From a virus, in the IMG/VR virus record IMGVR_UViG_3300010354_000167, positions 1 to 44,084 of that record: DNA of 44,084 bases. One strand, 5' to 3'. The notes under the pieces were generated by a model. The model searched no databases. It saw only the letters and a list, made by a program, of their open reading frames with translations, and had not been told where the DNA came from. Shown one piece after another: positions 26,101 to 31,806 of the stretch. The position numbers and the translations under genes are program-made. Numbering within the stretch: position 1 is the first letter of the stretch; each line of letters begins with the position of its first letter.

Positions 26101-27598
26101 AGGAAATACAAACCAGATTATCATTGATAATGTTCAGGGTGATTTTGAAGTTGGAAGTGCAAAAACACTTAGATACATTAATTCTTCAGGTATTACGACC
26201 AACTTGAATGCATCTCTTGGTGGGAACATATTAGCAAATCAAATAATCACTGAAAGTGATGGACTTCACATTAGAGTCAATCATAAGAATCACGGCATGT
26301 ACGCTGACAATAACCTAGTAACTATATCTGATGTAGAATCGGATATTAAACCAACTAAGTTATCTTTGGGTTATGCCGCAGATTCTACAGGTCAAATTTC
26401 GGTTGATGATGCATCAGACTTTACTATTTTTGAGGGAGTTGGCGTAGGAACAACTAATCCAGGATATCTGAGGATTGGGAATGAAGTTATTGAGTATACC
26501 TCAGTATCTGGAAATAATATTGGTGGAAATATTACTAGAGGTACTAATCCTCTAACATATCCAGCTGGTTCTCCAGTTTATAAGTATGAAATCAATAATG
26601 TTTCCCTGAGAAGAATCAACAAAAATCACGATTTAAGTGATGTACTTGTCGAAAATCCAATAGGATTTGACTTCTATCATATTAAACTAGATATGTCATC
26701 TAACGGTGTTGATAGAACTATAGGTGTAGGTTACAGCAACCTATATCAAAATAAAACTAAGTCTGCTGGTGGATACAAAATTAGAGCAACTCAGAATATG
26801 CCTTATGAGATCATAACACCTGTAGTTCAAAATGTTACTGTTCAAGGAACATCATTAACAGGAGAACTGAGATCAGTAACCGGAACTAGTATGAGTGGTA
26901 ATGAAATACCCTTTATAGATAATGGTTTTGAGTCAATCTCATTAAATCAACCAAATTACCTTTCATCCCCAAGATTAGTTTGTTCAACAATAAATGAAAG
27001 TGATAAACTTTTAAACCTTCCCGGTAATAAGTCTTTAAATATGAGACTTACTTTAGGAACAACAAATACATACTTATCGCCAGTTATTGATAGTCAAAGA
27101 GTAAGTGCTATTTTTACGTCAAATAGAGTTAATAAGATAATAGAAAATTATGCAACCGATGATAGAGTTAATTCTATTGTAAATGATCCAACTGCTTTCC
27201 AATATGTTTCTAAAGAAATAACATTAGAAAATCCATCAACATCAATAAAAATTCTCCTTAATGCACACATAAATTCATACTGCGATATTAGACTATTCTA
27301 TTCTATTGGAGAAAATCCAGGATTCTTGCCTATATTTACACCATTCCCAGGATATTCTAACTTAGATACAAAGTCACAAATCATCTCCTTTGAAGATAGT
27401 AATGGACAATCGGATGCATTTGTTGTTCCAGCAAGTTCGCTGGGGTTTGTTTCACAGGAACTTGATTATAAGGAATATGCATTCACTGCAGACAGACTAC
27501 CAACCTTCAGAAGTTATAGAATTAAGATTGTTGCAACATCAACTAATCAAGTTTATGTTCCAAGAATAAAAGATTTGAGAGTTATTGCCCTAGCCTGA
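20159..27598 (+). CDS. Large baseplate/tail-fibre-associated structural protein (DUF4815-type, 2479 aa)
   Basis: The N-terminus (NVAPYFDDFNPDNDYYRVLF, KPGYPVQARELTTLQSILQN, QIEKFGQHFFKEGAKVIPG) is the hallmark of DUF4815-type phage structural proteins. The ITTKESLNNNRGNRG and VSDIIDIRPRVSSY segments, and RDLIPYMRSRNVQF with DGVDVTKYCIPKL at about 1390-1445, fit the same family. At about 1664-1780, WYDPLAQSFLV...YSVYISRIGEND is another conserved block. The C-terminal 130 residues end in TFRSYRIKIVATS, a probable adhesion or trimer part. Module copies shared with gp7 occur at about 94-117, 490-505, 866-888, 1895-1955 and 2078-2143. It occupies the position of T4 genes 9-12, so it may act as baseplate-to-fibre connector or short-fibre equivalent; this is inferred from order only. 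Ribosome site TAAGGA; 6-base gap from gp8. Confidence 0.8.
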   Translation: MSQQTNLNVAPYFDDFNPDNDYYRVLFKPGYPVQARELTTLQSILQNQIEKFGQHFFKEGAKVIPGNTGYNALYYAIQLENTYLGVPVAAYAEQLVGSKITGKSSGITAVVDKVLLPQDSERGNLTLYINYLTSSTQNNSTQQFSDGEVLTSNITITSGLLGNTAIASGQGFATTIANNAAAVGSSFNISEGIYFIRGQFVNVNTETLILDQYTSGPNYRIGLYIDEQIVTSDIDESLNDNSQGNNNYAAPGADRLKISVFLFKKSLTDFDDTNFVELATVVNGVLRTKTLPSAYNSLTDELARRTYAESGDYVVSPFEITTKESLNNNRGNRGIFNRGQFTYGGETPNDNLAVYQISPGKAFVRGYEVDVVSTTFLDVDKPRTTQTLENQSVVYNTGPTLRLNRVYGAPRVGLGNTFVLSLRDERVGSSSVTAAGKEIGVARVYDYRLESGSYNSSNKNLNEWHVSLYDVQTFTNITLNNPSTFSAPTYVKGNNSGATAFLKDTVTVGTALTLYDVKGIFIPNESLSFNGIESGLISIAVTSYGISNVKSVYGLVSAASTFNADTIQSTAFNIGIATVSASSSGVSTVKSPNGLFPGVIKINDLVQYSDTSRSSDPIFARVTGVGSSDISIVGATPVSGIASGILPSSSLNVTDFKLLRTNLESSADNTLYTKLPKNNISNVDLSNSTLNIRKTFTVNISGNQLSANVTAGTNETFLPFSEKRYSLIRSDGTTETLTSDRFAFIAGGTQLQIYNLGSNDTGATLTATLQKIKPKAKVKRKNRVNSILISNSKYEGSGIGGTTLNDGLVYGNYPYGTRVQDEIISLNVPDIVEIHGIYESADTFDPSSPKVVLASITSPSSTTSELIVGEEIVGSTSGAIAIVAEKLTASQISFAYKNQNVFNEGEVLTFSESKINAQIVTLDTPSFDTSFNYTFNNGQNGNSYNHGYITRKSGVSEATRKLKVYFSSGYYESTDDGDLTTVNSYNTFDYGLEIPNINNTRVSDIIDIRPRVSSYTTTVDSRSPLEFYGRSFDSTGNSSTSILASDESLITTFSFYLGRIDRIYLTKDGKFQVKYGTPSERPEKPVSVDDSLEIASISLPPYLYSVSQTSIEFLDHKRYRMVDIKQLENRIKNLEYYTTLSLLESNTANLFVPDADGLNRFKSGFFVDNFTSVLAQEDRLPIKNSIDTRNKELRPQHYTNSIDLVEGPVVGVDPTADLAFEPIEGINIRKSGDIITLDYAEVEWLKQSFATRSESVTPFLISFWQGTVELTPASDTWVDTVRLEAKIINTEGNYAETIANAARTLNVDPQTGFAPTIWNAWVTNWTGQDVIETTRTRTQFQQATGGGAIAVWGTLTDTTFEETFREVRDTGIETRTGTRTVITEQFDNTSVGDRVVSRDLIPYMRSRNVQFVSKKVKPLTQLYAFFDGVDVTKYCIPKLLEITMSSGTFQVGETVTGYVQKAGLGQGTEDTSAKITFRVAQTNHKEGPYNAPLTTYPQNPYNSQDLPATYSSTSTVLNVDTFSLANAVQGEFTGWVESGMLLVGNASKAQATISNIRLISDLSATLIGCFYIPNPNLNVHPRFESGTKTFTLVNNNTNDQNAATTIAEESFSSSGTIETVQENIISVRNARIENKQQFEERSVARTTGSQLVNSRVIAQTQRQGIVGWYDPLAQSFLVDNEFGVFLTRCDVFFRSKDDTDIPVTFQLRTMRGGFPTQNVIPLSEIVLDPNQVNTSADGSVATTVQFKAPVYLEGGKDYCICLASNSTKYSVYISRIGENDLLTQTFISNQPYLGSLFKSQNASTWEASQWEDLKFTLYRADFIENGTVEYYNPQLTEGNGQIAKLLPNSLNFNSKKVRVSLSSTIADSELKLGNTIIQSNTSGRGNYVGSAGSALGSLSISNAGIGYTPSSGGFTFNNVSLQTITGNGFGALANITINNGVAIAATISIGGTGYQAGDVLGITTIGNTPVGRDARFTIVSIGNTNQIIIDNVQGDFEVGSAKTLRYINSSGITTNLNASLGGNILANQIITESDGLHIRVNHKNHGMYADNNLVTISDVESDIKPTKLSLGYAADSTGQISVDDASDFTIFEGVGVGTTNPGYLRIGNEVIEYTSVSGNNIGGNITRGTNPLTYPAGSPVYKYEINNVSLRRINKNHDLSDVLVENPIGFDFYHIKLDMSSNGVDRTIGVGYSNLYQNKTKSAGGYKIRATQNMPYEIITPVVQNVTVQGTSLTGELRSVTGTSMSGNEIPFIDNGFESISLNQPNYLSSPRLVCSTINESDKLLNLPGNKSLNMRLTLGTTNTYLSPVIDSQRVSAIFTSNRVNKIIENYATDDRVNSIVNDPTAFQYVSKEITLENPSTSIKILLNAHINSYCDIRLFYSIGENPGFLPIFTPFPGYSNLDTKSQIISFEDSNGQSDAFVVPASSLGFVSQELDYKEYAFTADRLPTFRSYRIKIVATSTNQVYVPRIKDLRVIALA

Positions 27599-27599
27599 T

Positions 27600-27827
27600 A
27601 TGGAATATTTGAAAATAAAGGGTCATGATAATTTACTTCGTGACCCAAATACAAATTCAATCGTCAATACTAACATGGCAGAGTATCAAGAGTATATTAT
27701 GAGAAAAAAATCAAAAGATGAAGAGAATCAAAAGATACAAACATTAGAGTCTGATGTTGCTAGTATGAAGGATGATTTGGATGAGATTAAAATCTTATTG
27801 AGGATATTGGTAAATGAACCCAGATGA
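27600..27827 (+). CDS. Small coiled-coil protein (75 aa), unknown
   Basis: ATG 27600 is one base after the stop of the large structural gene. The N-terminal half has IKGHDNLLRDPNTNSIVNTN, followed by a charged helix with heptad spacing (LESDVASMKDDLDEIKILLRIL, read as two runs) typical of a short coiled coil. I recall proteins of this shape and opening (KIKGHxxLxRDPxTNAI) at this place in other T4-like cyanophages. No function is known. Coupling to the structural genes suggests a virion or assembly role. It overlaps the next gene by 14 bases. Confidence 0.75.
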   Translation: MEYLKIKGHDNLLRDPNTNSIVNTNMAEYQEYIMRKKSKDEENQKIQTLESDVASMKDDLDEIKILLRILVNEPR

Positions 27828-27996
27828 TATAAAGTTGGAGAATCTTTCAAAAAACTTCGAATATGCAAAAGCATGTATGGAAATAGATTCAATTGATGAT
27901 GTTGATTCATTAAAAGAAATTTCTAAAGCATACATGAAGCTCTATATGAAACAACAAGAAGTTTTAATCCAGATGGGTTCATCTGGTATGCTATAA
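27814..27996 (+). CDS. Small helical hypothetical protein (60 aa)
   Basis: ATG 27814 lies 14 bases inside the previous gene in another frame, a normal coupled overlap; AAGG-like purines are weak (GGATATTGGTAA). The product MNPDDIKLENLSKNFEYAKA... is fully helical and hydrophilic (DSLKEISKAYMKLYMKQQEV), ending QMGSSGML. It resembles a short protein found just upstream of gp13 in related phages (KLENxSKxFEYE, then KLYMxQQE), function unknown. Its stop overlaps the late promoter for gp13. Confidence 0.75.
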   Translation: MNPDDIKLENLSKNFEYAKACMEIDSIDDVDSLKEISKAYMKLYMKQQEVLIQMGSSGML

Positions 27997-27999
27997 ATA
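27992..27999 (+). promoter_or_regulatory. Late promoter TATAAATA upstream of gp13
   Basis: A perfect T4-type TATAAATA embedding the TAA stop at 27994-27996, 22 bases upstream of ATG 28021. Confidence 0.8.
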
Positions 28000-28020
28000 T
28001 TTTTAAGAATAAAACCAGAT

Positions 28021-28869
28021 ATGGCGCAACCCACAACCAGGCAAGAGTTAATAGATTACTGTAAGAGGAAACTGGGAGCGCCAGTTTTGGAGATTAATGT
28101 CGCAGATGAACAAATAGATGATTTAGTCGATGATGCTGTCCAGTTTTTCCAAGAGAGGCATTTTGATGGCGTTTATCCTGCGTTCTTCAAATATAAGTTA
28201 ACTCAAGCAGATATTGATAGAGGTAGATCTAGAGGTGGTAACAATCCAGCTGTAGGTATTGCAACTACAAGTGCCACCGCAAATATCGTTGGAACCGTAA
28301 CAAATTTTGTTTATGAGGAAAATAGCAACTATCTACAAGTTCCCCCCTCAGTCATTGGTGTAAATAAGATTTTTCAATTTGATGGGTCAAATAACATTAC
28401 CCATAACATGTTCAGTATAAAATATCAGTTGTTTTTAAACGATATTTACTATTGGGGAACAACTGAACTATTAAGTTATGCAATGGTTAAGACTTACTTA
28501 GAAGATATTAACTTTTTACTCACCACACAAAAGCAAATACGATTTAATAAAAGGCAGGATAGGTTGTATTTGGACATTGATTGGAGCTCAGTAAGAGCAG
28601 ATGACTACATAATCATTGATTGCTATACAACGCTTGATCCTAACGATTATTCAAGGGTTTGGAACGATTCTTTCCTGAAGATATATTTAACTGCACTCAT
28701 TAAAAAACAATGGGGAATGAATTTAATCAAGTTCCAAGGAGTAAAACTTCCCGGTGGAGTTGAACTGAATGGAAGGCAAATATATGATGATGCACAAAGA
28801 GATATAGATATTTTAATGGAAAAAATGTCTAGCACTTATGAGTTACCACCACTGGATATGATAGGATAA
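28021..28869 (+). CDS. gp13: Neck protein gp13 (head completion)
   Basis: 282 residues, near T4 gp13 (309). gp13 and gp14 form the neck that closes the filled head and lets the tail join. Family features are the N-terminal RQELIDYCKRKLGAPVLEIN followed by DEQIDDLVDDAVQFFQERHFDG, and the later block GTTELLSYAMVKTYLEDINF with KQIRFNKRQDRLYLDIDW and NDSFLKIYLTALIKKQWG. A Gly/Ala-rich insertion (about residues 75-100, GNNPAVGIATTSATANIVG) lies between the helices. The gene is 4 bases from gp14, so both are translated from the same message. Confidence 0.92.
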   Translation: MAQPTTRQELIDYCKRKLGAPVLEINVADEQIDDLVDDAVQFFQERHFDGVYPAFFKYKLTQADIDRGRSRGGNNPAVGIATTSATANIVGTVTNFVYEENSNYLQVPPSVIGVNKIFQFDGSNNITHNMFSIKYQLFLNDIYYWGTTELLSYAMVKTYLEDINFLLTTQKQIRFNKRQDRLYLDIDWSSVRADDYIIIDCYTTLDPNDYSRVWNDSFLKIYLTALIKKQWGMNLIKFQGVKLPGGVELNGRQIYDDAQRDIDILMEKMSSTYELPPLDMIG

Positions 28870-28873
28870 TCAT

Positions 28874-30292
28874 ATGCTAAATCCTTTTTTTCAGCAAGGG
28901 ACTCCACAAGAGCAAGGACTCATACAAGATTTAATCAACGAACAGTTGAGAATGTATGGTGTTGAAGTTTATTATTTGCCCAGAAAGTTTATAACTGAAA
29001 AAACTGTTATAAGGGAAGTGATAGAATCTTTATTCGATTCCGCATTTCCTATAGAGGCATATGTCAACAGTTATGACGGATATGCCGAAAATCCAACTAT
29101 TCTTTCAAAGTTTGGAATACAAGCACTTAATGAAATAGTGTTAACTATTTCAAAGGAAAGATTTTCCTTATACATTTCTCCACTAATAAAAGGAAAATCT
29201 AATATAAAAATATCATCTAGACCCAAAGAGGGTGATTTGGTATATTTTCCATTAGGAGATCGTCTTTTTGAAATTAAATATGTTGAGCATGAAAAACCTT
29301 TTTATCAACTTCAGAAAAACTACACATATGAACTGAGATGTGAGTTGTTTAGATATGAAGATGAGGTTATTGACACCGGAGTTGATGAAATTGATGATGT
29401 TCTGTCTGGCATTGGAACGAACCTAGACTCAGGATTTACTTCCCTTGGTCCGATACAAACATTAACAATGGTTGGAGTTGGATCTACTGCTACTGCAACA
29501 GTCACATCTATTGTTAATGGTGGAATTAGATTCATTACCGTTACAAATAGAGGTGGGGGATACACTGGTATTCCTAGGATTGGAATATCTTCAGCACCAT
29601 CCGGAGGAACCACTGGAATAGCAACTGCAGTTATGATTGGTGGCGTGGTTGCATGTAATGACAATATAAATCCATCAGCAAAATCTGTTCAGGAAGTTAG
29701 AATATTAAATCCCGGATTTGGATATACAACTGCTCCCGGAGTTAGATTTATTAATGGAGGTGGATCTGGTGCTGCGGCAACAGCGACTATAGGAAATGGT
29801 ATTATTGGTATAATAACCATAACAAACGCTGGATCCGGATACACTGCGGCACCTTCAATAACATTTGCAGGAGTATCTTCAGTTTCTGCCGCTGCTACAG
29901 CAATAGTAAATGATGCTGGCAACATAACATCTATTCAAATAACTAATTCTGGACTTGGATATACTCAAGCACCAACAGTTACAATATCTTCACCATTTAC
30001 TTCGGGAATAGGGACATATCAGTTTAATGAAGTCATTGTAGGATCCATTAGTGGAACTACAGCCAGAGTTCGTTCCTGGAACGCAATCACAAATAAACTA
30101 GAGATTGCAACAGTTGATGGAGAATTTGTTGCTGGAGAAACTATTGTTGGATCTGCTTCATCAGCATCTTATAAAGTAAGATTGATTAATACGGATGTTG
30201 TTGATGATGGTTATGCGGATAATACTGACATAGAAACTGAAGCGGATAAGATCATAGATTTCTCAGAGTTTAACCCCTTCGGAATGCCATAA
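28874..30292 (+). CDS. gp14: Neck protein gp14 with inserted beta-repeat domain
   Basis: The N-terminal ~185 residues (NEQLRMYGVEVYYLPRKFIT, FDSAFPIEAYVNSYDGYAEN, GDLVYFPLGDRLFEIKYVEH, then the RYEDEVIDTGVDEID segment) and the acidic C-terminus (YADNTDIETEADKIIDFSEF) are those of gp14, a neck ring protein. T4 gp14 has 256 residues; this has 472. Between the two conserved parts lie four copies of an N-x-G-x-G-Y-x-x-x-P repeat (ITVTNRGGGYTGIPRI, VRILNPGFGYTTAPGV, ITITNAGSGYTAAPSI, IQITNSGLGYTQAPTV; residues about 196-379) and one GTTARVRSW...AGETIVGSAS module (about 380-435). The inserts match modules in gp7, which implies surface decorations on the neck, perhaps a fibrous collar substitute (inference). 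Confidence 0.9.
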   Translation: MLNPFFQQGTPQEQGLIQDLINEQLRMYGVEVYYLPRKFITEKTVIREVIESLFDSAFPIEAYVNSYDGYAENPTILSKFGIQALNEIVLTISKERFSLYISPLIKGKSNIKISSRPKEGDLVYFPLGDRLFEIKYVEHEKPFYQLQKNYTYELRCELFRYEDEVIDTGVDEIDDVLSGIGTNLDSGFTSLGPIQTLTMVGVGSTATATVTSIVNGGIRFITVTNRGGGYTGIPRIGISSAPSGGTTGIATAVMIGGVVACNDNINPSAKSVQEVRILNPGFGYTTAPGVRFINGGGSGAAATATIGNGIIGIITITNAGSGYTAAPSITFAGVSSVSAAATAIVNDAGNITSIQITNSGLGYTQAPTVTISSPFTSGIGTYQFNEVIVGSISGTTARVRSWNAITNKLEIATVDGEFVAGETIVGSASSASYKVRLINTDVVDDGYADNTDIETEADKIIDFSEFNPFGMP

Positions 30293-30293
30293 A

Positions 30294-30301
30294 CATAAAT
30301 A
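30294..30301 (+). promoter_or_regulatory. Late promoter CATAAATA upstream of gp15
   Basis: It begins one base after the gp14 stop and lies 41 bases before ATG 30342. Confidence 0.7.
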
Positions 30302-30341
30302 GAAGTTATTATGTTTATTAGTAACATTAGATATTAAAACC

Positions 30342-31343
30342 ATGTTTGATTATTTTTATCACGAAGTATTAAGAAAAACTGTTATAGCATTTGGATCTTT
30401 GTTTAATAATATAACTATTAAACATTTTGATTCTAATGGTGAAGTATCTAGTGTTATTAAGGTTCCTTTAGCATATGGTCCAACTCAAAAGTTTTTAGCT
30501 AGACTTGAGCAATCCCCAGATTTGAGTAAACCCATTCAAATTACACTCCCAAGAATGTCATTTGAACTGACTGGATTAACTTATGATGCATCAAGAAAAG
30601 TTTCCACCGCCCAGTTTTTTACGGTAAAAGATTCTACAGATGGATCTATAACTAAAAAGGCATATATGCCAGTTCCATATAATCTTCAGTTTGAGTTGAC
30701 AGTCATGGCAAAACTGAATGATGATGCCCTCCAAATCACAGAACAAATATTACCATATTTCCAACCTTCATATAATATAACAGTTGAACTAGTAGATTCT
30801 ATTAACGAAAAAAGAGATATCCCAGTTATTTTGGAAAACATCACAATGCAGGATGATTATGAGGGGAATTTTACTACTAGAAGAGTTTTAATTTATACAC
30901 TAAGATTTACTGCAAAAACGTATCTATTTGGTCCAATATCTACAGCAACGAAGGATATTATCAAGAAAACAACAATCAGTTATATTACTGGAGATTCTAC
31001 AGACAATCCAACCAGAAATGTTGTATATTCGTCCACGCCAAGAGCGATCAAAAACTATACTGGAATCGTACTTACAAACTTATCTAAGGACATTGGACCA
31101 GAGGATATTCTAGTTACAGTAAATGATGCCAGTGGAATTTCTGCCAATACATATATTGATTTGGAAGGCGAGGAACTGTATGTAAAATCAAAATCAGGAA
31201 ATATTTTAACAGTCGATAGGGGCAGAGACGATACAACTATTACTTCACACTTGTCAGGATCCGAAATCAAATCAATAACTGCAACAGACAACACTCTTAT
31301 ACAAGAGGGAGATGATTTTGGGTTTAGTGGGTTAACTAGTTGA
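30342..31343 (+). CDS. gp15: Tail sheath stabiliser / tail terminator gp15, C-terminally extended
   Basis: gp15 forms the hexameric ring that caps the tail and meets the neck. The opening MFDYFYHEVLRKTVIAFGSL, FNNITIKHFD, and PLAYGPTQKFLARLEQSPDL, then PRMSFELTGLTYDASRK and the FNLxF-type segment PYNLQFELTVMAKLNDDALQ, match the family. Length is 333 against 272 in T4. The extra part, about residues 236-333, contains an RG-x-x-x-T module (YIDLEGEELYVKSKSGNILT, then VDRGRDDTTITSHLSGSEI, residues about 250-312) that is also present in gp7 and in the 2479-residue protein. Its stop (TGA 31341-31343) lies just before the start of gp16. Confidence 0.92.
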   Translation: MFDYFYHEVLRKTVIAFGSLFNNITIKHFDSNGEVSSVIKVPLAYGPTQKFLARLEQSPDLSKPIQITLPRMSFELTGLTYDASRKVSTAQFFTVKDSTDGSITKKAYMPVPYNLQFELTVMAKLNDDALQITEQILPYFQPSYNITVELVDSINEKRDIPVILENITMQDDYEGNFTTRRVLIYTLRFTAKTYLFGPISTATKDIIKKTTISYITGDSTDNPTRNVVYSSTPRAIKNYTGIVLTNLSKDIGPEDILVTVNDASGISANTYIDLEGEELYVKSKSGNILTVDRGRDDTTITSHLSGSEIKSITATDNTLIQEGDDFGFSGLTS

Positions 31344-31345
31344 AT

Positions 31346-31777
31346 ATGAAAATGACAAAAAAGTTTGATAGTCTAAACGATACTTTCAATGTTGAAGGGA
31401 CTATTGTTTCTTCGGAAAAAGAAGAAATCGTAGAAAAGATTGAAAAAACTTCTTCTGCAAATGAAGACGTAAAAAAGGATTATGAATACACAAGAGGAAA
31501 TCTTTATTCTTTAATAGAGAAGGGACAAGAAGCAATAAATGGTATTCTTGAGTTGGCACAAGAAAGTGAAATGCCTCGTGCTTATGAAGTTGCCGGTCAA
31601 CTAATAAAAAATGTTGCCGATGCAACTGACAAGTTAATGGACTTACAGAAGAAGTTAAAAGATATTGAGCAAGATAGTCCCAAAGGTCCAACAACTGTCA
31701 ATAATGCTCTATTTGTTGGTTCCACTGCAGAGTTGGCAAAACTTCTAAAGCAACAAACTCAGGATAGTTTGGATTAA
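31346..31777 (+). CDS. gp16: Terminase small subunit gp16
   Basis: About 143 residues (T4 gp16: 164). gp16 forms a ring that regulates DNA recognition and the ATPase of gp17 at the portal. The frame is open from a TTG at 31340, but ATG 31346 or 31352 (MTKKFDSLNDTF) is more likely; I use 31346. Family features are the helical pair in the middle (YEYTRGNLYSLIEKGQEAIN, EVAGQLIKNVADATDKLMDL) and the C-terminal NNALFVGSTAELAKLLKQ, the gp17-contacting tail typical of cyanophage gp16. The gene starts two bases after the gp15 stop. It is separated from gp17 by a large extra gene, unlike T4, where 16 and 17 overlap. Confidence 0.88.
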   Translation: MKMTKKFDSLNDTFNVEGTIVSSEKEEIVEKIEKTSSANEDVKKDYEYTRGNLYSLIEKGQEAINGILELAQESEMPRAYEVAGQLIKNVADATDKLMDLQKKLKDIEQDSPKGPTTVNNALFVGSTAELAKLLKQQTQDSLD

Positions 31778-31783
31778 TAAATA
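31776..31783 (+). promoter_or_regulatory. Late promoter AATAAATA between gp16 and the Cys-rich gene
   Basis: Shares two bases with the gp16 stop (TAA 31775-31777) and lies 23 bases upstream of ATG 31807. Confidence 0.7.
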
Positions 31784-31806
31784 TAAAAAGGTATTCTACC
31801 ATTTAA

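Noticed and set aside
29320-29925. Two minus-strand ORFs rich in Pro and Val in gp14
   Set aside because: Antisense reading of the Gly/Thr-rich repeats.
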